NCBI GenBank assembly: GCA_021324615.1
Contig: JAJPIT010000109.1
Span: 1-46,423, forward strand
DNA length: 46,423 nucleotides
Source of the DNA: Terriglobia bacterium
GTDB taxonomy: Bacteria > Acidobacteriota > Terriglobia > Bryobacterales > Bryobacteraceae
Direction: 5' to 3'
How positions within the stretch are numbered: position 1 is the first letter of the stretch; each line of letters begins with the position of its first letter. Shown in pieces: positions 40,718 to 46,423 of the stretch. The notes beneath the pieces were generated by a model. The model worked only from the letters and a program-made list of their open reading frames with translations. It was not told the DNA's origin and ran no database searches. A program made the translations under genes and the position numbers.

Positions 40718-41764
40718 ATGCCTGTGACTCCGCTTGAGATCGGCAAATTGCGCGAGATTGCGCGCTGTTCCGGACCCTGCGTTACGATTTTTCTGCCGGC
40801 CTACCGGCCCGGCGACCAGACGCTGCACTCGGCCGCGCGGCTGTTGCGCAATTTTGTGCAGGAAGCATCGCGCGCGCTCGGCGTTCCCCCCGACGGCGAT
40901 CTGCTTCAGCCGCTGAGCGCGATGGCGCGCGATGCCGGCACCGATCAGGGCTGTCACTGGCCGCGGGCGCTGTTTCGCTGCCCGCAGTGTTTTGAAACCG
41001 TATTTCTGCGCGAAGCGGCGCCGGCGAAGTGCTTCGCGGGCGGGCGGATCCACATTTTGCCGGTGCTCGGCGAGCTGCATCTGCCGCCGGAGTTCTATCT
41101 CCTGCGCGTTTCGCGGAAACGGGCCGGCTTTTTCCGCGTGCGCTTTTCGCTGGAGCCGCTGCCCATGCCGGGCCACCTGCCGGACAACGTGGACGCGTTT
41201 CTGAACCTCGACAAGCCGGATCATGACCGGGAAAACCGGTCGCCGGCGGGCCCGGCGGCGAACCGGAGGATCCGTTTCGGCACGGGCGCGCCGCGCGAAA
41301 CGGATCCGGAGTCCGCCGCATATTATCGCGCGCTCGATCGCGCGATTCAGGAGTTGCATCCGAAGGCTCCGCTGATTCTCGCGGGGGTCCAGGAGGAGGT
41401 CGCGGTCTATCGCGAGGTGAGCTCGCATCCGGAACTGGTGGCGGGGGCGATCGGCGAGAATTCGTCCGATGAGGAAGTGGTCGGCCGCGGTTATGCGATG
41501 CTGCGCGAAGCGGCCATCGAGCGCGGGGTGCGGGAGTTGGCGGAGGCGTTCCATCGGCTGGCGCCGGCGCGCCTGCTGACCGAGCCGAAGGCCGCCAGCG
41601 CGGCGGCGGCCGAGGGCCGTGTCGCGCGCCTGTTCGTGCGCGCCGGAGCCGGCGACGAACTGATCAATGCGGCGGCGGTGGAAACCATCGCGCGCTCCGG
41701 AGACGTCCAGCTCCTGCCCCGGGAGCGGATGGAACATCCCATCGTGGCGGCGCTGCGGTACTAA
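40718..41764 (+). CDS. baeRF-type protein (bacterial homologue of archaeo-eukaryotic release factor domain)
   Basis: A 348-residue protein resembling the bacterial baeRF families, whose N-terminal part opens with a segment like ARCSGPCVTIFLPAYRPGDQT and whose C-terminal part contains an eRF1 domain 3-like stretch (ALDRAIQELHPKAPLILAGVQEEVAVYREVSSHPELV and GRVARLFVRAGAGDELINAAAVETI). Such proteins have been proposed to act in ribosome rescue or stress; none of that is demonstrated here. No GGQ motif is visible, so it is unlikely to hydrolyse peptidyl-tRNA. The start is uncertain: GTG at 40682 or 40688 are alternatives to the ATG at 40718. Converges with the pncA-like gene with overlapping stop codons. 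Confidence 0.72.
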   Translation: MPVTPLEIGKLREIARCSGPCVTIFLPAYRPGDQTLHSAARLLRNFVQEASRALGVPPDGDLLQPLSAMARDAGTDQGCHWPRALFRCPQCFETVFLREAAPAKCFAGGRIHILPVLGELHLPPEFYLLRVSRKRAGFFRVRFSLEPLPMPGHLPDNVDAFLNLDKPDHDRENRSPAGPAANRRIRFGTGAPRETDPESAAYYRALDRAIQELHPKAPLILAGVQEEVAVYREVSSHPELVAGAIGENSSDEEVVGRGYAMLREAAIERGVRELAEAFHRLAPARLLTEPKAASAAAAEGRVARLFVRAGAGDELINAAAVETIARSGDVQLLPRERMEHPIVAALRY

Positions 41765-42390
41765 GGCTTTCCGGGGGGCTGGAGCGTGGCTTGCACGCCC
41801 GGCGCTCCGGAGTTTTCCACCAACTCCCGGACGGCGGCGGCGGTCATCAGTTCGCCTCCTGAAGCGCGAAACTCCGCGATCATCCTGGATGCCGCATCGT
41901 CATTCAAGGCCCGTATGGCGTCGCTCACCAAGATGACCCGCCCGCCGCGCTTGAGCAGTCCGAATGCGGCGTATTTGACGCAAATTTCGGTCACCACGCC
42001 GTAGACGAAATAGCGGTCCGCGTTCAGACGGCCGAGGATCGAGGGAAGATTCACATTGGTGAAGCAGTCCAGTTGCTGTTTTTCCAGCAGAATCTGCGCC
42101 GCGTTGCGGTCGGAGGGCGCATTCGGAACCACCACGCGATTTTCCAGCAGGGTCGCCGCGGGCTTGCGCTGCCCGTCGGTTCCGGCGACGCAATGGTGGG
42201 GATAGAGGCGAAATTCGGGATCGTCCTCGGAGTGGGCGTCCATGGTCGAGATCAGGGGAATGCCGCGCGAGGCGGCCAGCCGGTTCAGCGCGGCCACCCG
42301 ATCGAGAATCGCCTCGGCGCCCGGCACGTAGAGCGCGCCGGCCGGGAACAGAAAATCGATTTGCGTGTCGATGTCGAAGAAGACCGTCAT
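41761..42390 (-). CDS. pncA: Nicotinamidase-like cysteine hydrolase (isochorismatase superfamily)
   Basis: A 209-residue enzyme that most likely deamidates nicotinamide to nicotinate in NAD salvage. The catalytic triad is readable: Asp8 (DTQIDF), Lys104 (LEKQQLDCF) and Cys137 (GVVTEICVKYAAFGLL). Metal ligands are in MDAHSEDDPEFRLYPHHCVAGT (Asp51, His53, His65/66). It differs from classic PncA around the Lys loop, so another amide substrate is possible. The ATG overlaps the pncB stop as ATGA. This genomic pairing supports the salvage role: the next enzyme, nicotinate phosphoribosyltransferase, is encoded directly upstream in the same operon. Confidence 0.85.
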   Translation of the reverse strand: MTVFFDIDTQIDFLFPAGALYVPGAEAILDRVAALNRLAASRGIPLISTMDAHSEDDPEFRLYPHHCVAGTDGQRKPAATLLENRVVVPNAPSDRNAAQILLEKQQLDCFTNVNLPSILGRLNADRYFVYGVVTEICVKYAAFGLLKRGGRVILVSDAIRALNDDAASRMIAEFRASGGELMTAAAVRELVENSGAPGVQATLQPPGKP

Positions 42391-43727
42391 TCGGCCACTC
42401 CTTTCTTCACGCGCTCATACAAACATTCCAGTTCCATGCTGATTTGAACATTCCAGCCGTTGTGCGGTTCAAACAGGCTTTGGCAGGCGGCCGGGAGCCT
42501 GGCCAGCGATTCGGCCGCGTATCTTCGCGCCTCGCTGGCCGAGGGCAGGGGCTCGACCAGCTCCCCGCCCAGGATCACCGGACGCAGGAGGGCCTCTGAC
42601 GGAGGCGAGCCGGGGGGGCACGACGGGCATTCGCTGGCGCGCGCCAGCAGATCGTGATCGGCGAAGCGGAACACCTGTTTGGCTCCCGGCAGCGTCCGCT
42701 TATCCTCGCTCAGTTTCAGCGTATAGCGCCGCGTTCCGGAATAGTCGAGCTCCACCAATTTATAAACCACGCCGAGCGTCGGCGCGTCGGCCGAGGTGGC
42801 CAGCTCGGTTCCCACGCCGAAACTGTCGACGGGCAGGCGCGCGGCGAGCATTTCGTGGATCTTATGCTCGTTCAAATCGCCGGTGATCATGATTTTCGCG
42901 TCGCGGAGGCCGGCGTCGTCCAGGATCTTGCGCACCGCCGGCGCCAGCTCCACCGGATTGCCGGAATCCAGCCGGACGCCCCACAGCGGGCGGCCCAGCT
43001 CCGCCGCGCGGCGCGCGCCTTCGATCGTATCGTAGGTGTCGATGAGATAAACCGTGCTTTCTCCCAGCAGATTTTGCAGGCGCCGGAAGGCCTCGCGCTC
43101 CTGGGGAAAACTCATCACCCAGGAGTGCGCGCAGGTTCCAAAGACCGGAACGCCGTAGCGGCGGCCGGTCTCGGTATTGCTGGTCCCTTCGCAACCGCCG
43201 ATGTAGGCGGCGCGTCCGGCCAGGACGCCGGCTTCCGGGGAATGGGCGCGCCGGGTGCCGAACTCGACCACGCCGCGCCCCAGCGCCGCCTTCACCACGC
43301 GCGCGGCCTTGGTCGCGATCATGGATTGAAAGCCGATGGTGGAAAGCAGAAACGTTTCCGGGATCTGCGCCTCGATCAGCGGCGCGCGCAGCGTCAGAAA
43401 GGGCTCATTGGGGAACAGCGGCGTGCCTTCCCGCACCGCGAACAGATCGCCGGTGAAGCGCAGCCCGGCCAGCATCTGGAAAAATCCGGGGTGCGCGCGG
43501 GCAAAGTGCGGCAGCGACCGCAGATAATCGATCTCCTCCGGGGTGAAGCGCAGATTCAGCAGGTAGTCGGCCGCCTGCGCCAGCCCGGCGGCCACGATGA
43601 AGTTGCGGTTCCGTGGAAGCTTGCGGACAAACAGCTCGAAGGTGGCGCGCTCGCTGGCTTTGCCGGCCTCGAAGTAGCCCGCCGCCATGGTGAGCTGATA
43701 GAGGTCGGTCAGGATGCCGAGGGGCAC
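42387..43727 (-). CDS. pncB: Nicotinate phosphoribosyltransferase
   Basis: NAD-salvage enzyme of 446 residues converting nicotinate and PRPP to nicotinate mononucleotide with ATP stimulation. The N-terminus GILTDLYQLTMAAGYFEAG is diagnostic. Further blocks are VVEFGTRRAHSPEAG, GGCEGTSNTETGRRYGVP, the phospho-histidine region GTCAHSWVMSFP (His201), LIDTYDTIEGARRA, GVRLDSGNPVEL, KIMITGDLNEH and FGVGTELATSADAP. GTG start at 43725-43727; its G is shared with the stop codon of the DUF4340 gene, a one-base overlap. The operon order is GldG-like, DUF4340, pncB, pncA. Confidence 0.96.
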   Translation of the reverse strand: MPLGILTDLYQLTMAAGYFEAGKASERATFELFVRKLPRNRNFIVAAGLAQAADYLLNLRFTPEEIDYLRSLPHFARAHPGFFQMLAGLRFTGDLFAVREGTPLFPNEPFLTLRAPLIEAQIPETFLLSTIGFQSMIATKAARVVKAALGRGVVEFGTRRAHSPEAGVLAGRAAYIGGCEGTSNTETGRRYGVPVFGTCAHSWVMSFPQEREAFRRLQNLLGESTVYLIDTYDTIEGARRAAELGRPLWGVRLDSGNPVELAPAVRKILDDAGLRDAKIMITGDLNEHKIHEMLAARLPVDSFGVGTELATSADAPTLGVVYKLVELDYSGTRRYTLKLSEDKRTLPGAKQVFRFADHDLLARASECPSCPPGSPPSEALLRPVILGGELVEPLPSASEARRYAAESLARLPAACQSLFEPHNGWNVQISMELECLYERVKKGVAE

Positions 43728-45049
43728 TATTTTTTGTTGGCCGGGGGCGGCGGAGCCTTCACGTCGTCCGCGCTGTTGCGCAGGTCCTTGACGGCATTCG
43801 CATCCAGCATGTACAGCGACGCCTCTCCGTCGCGCCTGGCGATGCCGTTTTCGGCGATTTGCACGTGTTCGGTGCGTTTGCCGTCGTTGGAAACCACGGT
43901 GATCTCCAGCGCGGGGGAGGTGAAGCCGCTATCGACGAACTTGGTGGCCGCCAGATCGCGCAGCTTATCGAGAAACGCCTGGATGCTGGTATTGTCCATC
44001 TGCGCGCCGTTGGACATCCACTTGTCGCCGGATTTTTCGAAGGTCCGCAGTTTGGCGCCGTCCTTGAATTCGATCCTGCTGGGGTCGGTGTAGCCGAAGT
44101 CGAACAGCTTCTTGTTGCGGAAATCGTCGATGGACTTATCCACGCCTTCGCCCAGATCCTTGGTCACCTTCTGCACGCCCTCGACCACGCTCGATTTAGC
44201 GAGGTAGTCGTCCTTGGACTTTCGAACCTCCAGCGTCTGCGTGCCGGAGGCGTCGGTCACCTTGGCGATGGCGACCGGAGCGGCCGAAGCCCACGACGCC
44301 GCGATCTTTTTGGCGTCCTCATCGGAGACGCTGGTATCCATCTGGGCGCCGCTCAGCTTGCGGACCAGGTCGTCCACCTGAAAAGCGTCGGCGCGCATTG
44401 GCTTCGGCTTCAGGATCTGCCACTCGTTCTGGTTCACCTTGCCGAACTCCATGTCCTGGTGTTTGGCATGGAGCTCCACGCGGCTGATTTTATCCTGGTC
44501 GAAGGTCATCAGACGCTTGTCGCGCAGGTCCTTCCAGGACTTATCGAAGCTGTCCTTATTGAAGCTGGACATGGTGTACAGCTTGGGATCGCCCGCGGCC
44601 ATGGCGTAGACGTTGCTGCCGGCCGGGGTCGAATCGCCGATCAGCAGCTTCTTCGTTGTTCCATCCTTCATGGTGAAGGTGACTTCGTCGGCGGCCGGGG
44701 CAAGGCCGTAGGAGGCGACGTCGGCGGGATGCTCGTCCACCACGCGCTCCGCGCTGATGCTGGCGGCAGCCGAGGCCACTGCGTTGGCCGAAGCCTGATC
44801 GGCGCCCAGCGGCTGGGGGGACGTGATCGACCACTTTCCGGCGTCGTCCTTTCTGACGATGGTGTCGGTGCCGTCGCGCTTCTTAATTTCGATCTGCCGG
44901 ATGTCGTCTTCCTTGAGCGAAAGAATTTTCGGGGACGTGTCGGCCGGCGGCTTGGCCGCCTTGGCGGCTTCGGATTTATTCGACCACCACAGCGCGCCGC
45001 CCATTCCGGCCAGCAGCAGCGCGGCGATCAGAAGACGGCCCGGTTTCAC
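43727..45049 (-). CDS. DUF4340 domain protein
   Basis: A 440-residue protein with one N-terminal membrane anchor (LLIAALLLAGMGGALWW, residues 5-21) and a large extracytoplasmic part rich in short beta repeats matching DUF4340: ILSLKEDDIRQIEIKKRDGT, KWSITSPQPLGADQASANAV, SYGLAPAADEVTFTMKDGTTKKLLIGDSTPAGSNVYA (read in parts) and FDFGYTDPSRIEFKDGAKL. DUF4340 proteins are usually encoded next to GldG-like proteins and an ABC-2 permease; the function is unknown. GTG start with GAGGTGAG upstream, 21 bp after the GldG-like gene. A C-terminal Pro/Lys tail follows. Confidence 0.9.
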   Translation of the reverse strand: MKPGRLLIAALLLAGMGGALWWSNKSEAAKAAKPPADTSPKILSLKEDDIRQIEIKKRDGTDTIVRKDDAGKWSITSPQPLGADQASANAVASAAASISAERVVDEHPADVASYGLAPAADEVTFTMKDGTTKKLLIGDSTPAGSNVYAMAAGDPKLYTMSSFNKDSFDKSWKDLRDKRLMTFDQDKISRVELHAKHQDMEFGKVNQNEWQILKPKPMRADAFQVDDLVRKLSGAQMDTSVSDEDAKKIAASWASAAPVAIAKVTDASGTQTLEVRKSKDDYLAKSSVVEGVQKVTKDLGEGVDKSIDDFRNKKLFDFGYTDPSRIEFKDGAKLRTFEKSGDKWMSNGAQMDNTSIQAFLDKLRDLAATKFVDSGFTSPALEITVVSNDGKRTEHVQIAENGIARRDGEASLYMLDANAVKDLRNSADDVKAPPPPANKK

Positions 45050-45070
45050 CTTCTCACCTCGCCCATTCCT

Positions 45071-46423
45071 CTATCTCCGCTTCCACCACACTCCGACGCC
45101 GGCGGCCACGATCAGCAGCGGCAGGAACACCACGCTTTCATAAAACACCATGGACATCTGCCGGCTGGTCATGGTCAGCGGGCGGTCGTCCTGCGGCTTG
45201 GGCCGGATGGAGATCAGGTCCTCGTCCGACGACAGCCAGTTCATCATGTTCATGAACAGATCGCGGTTGCCGTTGAACTTCAAAAATCCGTTGGAAATCC
45301 AGCGCGACGATCCGACCACCACGAACCGGCCGTTTTCATTTTCCTTGCCGTTGTTATAGGTGCCCGCCGCGCCAAGCGTCAGCGGGCCGTGTTTATCGTT
45401 CTTGCTCTCGCGGATCTCGGGCGAGCTGAGATTGGTGGTCGCGAAACTGTTCTCGGTGGTTTCCAACAGCTTCTCGACCGTGGTCTTATCGCCGTTCTTG
45501 ATTTCGAGCGATCGGGCCAGCGGGAAACCCGAGGGCACATCCTTCATATCGCGCACGATCGCGTGCGAGGTATAGGAGGTAACCAGCGGGAACTCCGGCC
45601 CCAGGCCGAAAAGCTGGCCGACGCCGCTGGTATCGAGCACCAGATCCTTATCCGGCGTCACCCCCCAGCCTTCCAGAAGGGTCATCAGCGGCTGGTTCTC
45701 ATCGACGCCGTTACCGGCGAATTTCAGAGGCGGATCCACCAGGAACAGCGCCCGCCCGCCGTTTTCGACATATTTCTTGATGGCCTCCACTTCCGGCTGC
45801 AAGTAATCGCGCGTCGGCCCGCCCACCACCAGCACGGTGCAGGACTGCGGGATCTCCGGCTTCTCCAGCAGCTTCACGGTGTCGGTTTTGTAGTTATTTT
45901 TTTCGAGCAGATCCTTGACCGCCGAATATCCCTCGCGGTCGCTGTCGGTGATGGAATGTTCGCCCGAGCTGACCACGAAACACGCCGTCCGCTCGCCGCC
46001 CTTCATCGCCCGCACCAGCGCGCCGGTGATATCCTCCTCGCTCAGCGACTTGGCCTCCTCGTGCTTGTTGCCGACGTTGACGAAAATCGTTCCGTATGTT
46101 TTCACGCCGGCGGCGATGGCCTGGGTCTTGTTCTTGTCCACGTCGCGGTACTCGACGTTGATTTTGGGCGAAAGGTTCTGATAGCGGTCGAGCAGGTCGT
46201 GCGCGCTCTGGAATTTGGTGGGCTGATCCCAATAGGTGATGGTCACGTCCTGCTTCAGGTTTTTCGCGATCTTTTGCGTCTGATCGGAAAGCGTGTACTT
46301 CTTGCTCGAAGTCGCGTCGTAGCTCTTGTTATACCGGTTGGCGAGGAAATTCACGCCGCTCACCACCGCGATCACGATGGCCACATAAAGAACCGTGTAG
46401 GCGGTGAACCGGGTTTGCCGGGC
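45071..46423 (-). CDS. GldG-like ABC-transporter accessory protein (5' end beyond window)
   Basis: The visible part has 450 codons plus stop; the frame is open to the right edge (reading ARQTRFTAYTVLYVAIVIAVVSGVNFLANRYN there), so the start lies outside. One membrane helix at the beginning and one at the C-terminus (FLPLLIVAAGVGVWWKR) flank a large extracytoplasmic region. Typical motifs of the gliding-motility-associated ABC_transp_aux family are SYDATSSKKYTLSDQTQKI, ITYWDQPTKF, VEYRDVDKNKTQA, VVSSGEHSITD, VLVVGGPTRDYLQPEVEAIKKYVENGGRALFLVDP and GRFVVVGSSRWISNGFL. In Bacteroidetes GldG works with GldA/GldF in gliding; in other phyla the role is open. Its ABC-2 permease and ATPase should lie just beyond the edge. 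Confidence 0.9.
   Translation of the reverse strand, partial: ARQTRFTAYTVLYVAIVIAVVSGVNFLANRYNKSYDATSSKKYTLSDQTQKIAKNLKQDVTITYWDQPTKFQSAHDLLDRYQNLSPKINVEYRDVDKNKTQAIAAGVKTYGTIFVNVGNKHEEAKSLSEEDITGALVRAMKGGERTACFVVSSGEHSITDSDREGYSAVKDLLEKNNYKTDTVKLLEKPEIPQSCTVLVVGGPTRDYLQPEVEAIKKYVENGGRALFLVDPPLKFAGNGVDENQPLMTLLEGWGVTPDKDLVLDTSGVGQLFGLGPEFPLVTSYTSHAIVRDMKDVPSGFPLARSLEIKNGDKTTVEKLLETTENSFATTNLSSPEIRESKNDKHGPLTLGAAGTYNNGKENENGRFVVVGSSRWISNGFLKFNGNRDLFMNMMNWLSSDEDLISIRPKPQDDRPLTMTSRQMSMVFYESVVFLPLLIVAAGVGVWWKRR

Noticed and set aside
1-46423. tRNA, rRNA, CRISPR arrays, insertion-sequence transposases, prophage genes
   Set aside because: Looked for T-loop signatures, regularly spaced repeats and recognisable transposase or integrase motifs; none seen by eye.

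Overview
The window looks like chromosomal DNA of an Acidobacteriota bacterium, most likely of the Solibacter/Bryobacter group. This is inferred from gene content: a 1081-residue Oar-like TonB-dependent receptor with an N-terminal carboxypeptidase-regulatory-like domain, a futalosine-pathway MqnD, a fused E1/E2 2-oxoglutarate dehydrogenase, a hopanoid glycosyltransferase (HpnI), and a secreted protein ending in a module I associate with acidobacterial exoproteins. The DNA is GC-rich and densely packed with short or negative gene spacing. I see no rRNA, tRNA, CRISPR array, phage genes or transposase gene.

Layout. 1-7722 (minus strand): an S9 prolyl-oligopeptidase cut by the left edge, a secreted PQQ-type sugar dehydrogenase, the Oar-like receptor and an acyl-CoA dehydrogenase. 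7773-12593: a secreted M19 dipeptidase, an 87-residue orphan, a membrane-embedded spermidine-synthase-like protein and a YheT-type hydrolase. 12594-13488 has no credible gene. It holds a 616-bp structured segment bounded by 11-bp inverted repeats, the least explained object in the window. 13489-19852: mqnD, a secreted HEAT-repeat protein, a phosphoesterase and the 1201-residue 2-oxoglutarate dehydrogenase. 19902-24907 (minus) is a signalling block: a NarX/NarL-type kinase/regulator pair, a YvcK-like protein, and an NtrC-type sigma-54 activator encoded directly after a short kinase-like protein whose ATP-binding region looks degenerate.

24908-25627 is a 720-bp hairpin-rich gap in front of a secreted DUF4091 protein, which is followed by a clear intrinsic terminator. 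28117-33081 holds an exported M20 amidohydrolase and, divergently, a tight operon: membrane protein, Gfo/Idh/MocA oxidoreductase, DUF993 aldolase-like protein and TIM-barrel isomerase, probably a carbohydrate catabolic route of unknown substrate. 33092-37257 (minus) is a uppP-ftsK-thioredoxin-like-cupin operon. 37411-39892 holds hpnI converging on a motA/motB stator pair, with a 127-bp antisense overlap. 40013-41764 holds a secreted hypothetical protein and a baeRF-type protein. 41761-46423 (minus) is a GldG-like/DUF4340/pncB/pncA operon joining an ABC-2-type gliding/export accessory to NAD salvage; the GldG-like gene runs off the right edge.

All functions are inferred from reading translated sequence and motifs; no database search was run. 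Start codons were chosen from ribosome-binding sites, signal peptides and family starts, and alternatives are given where they matter.
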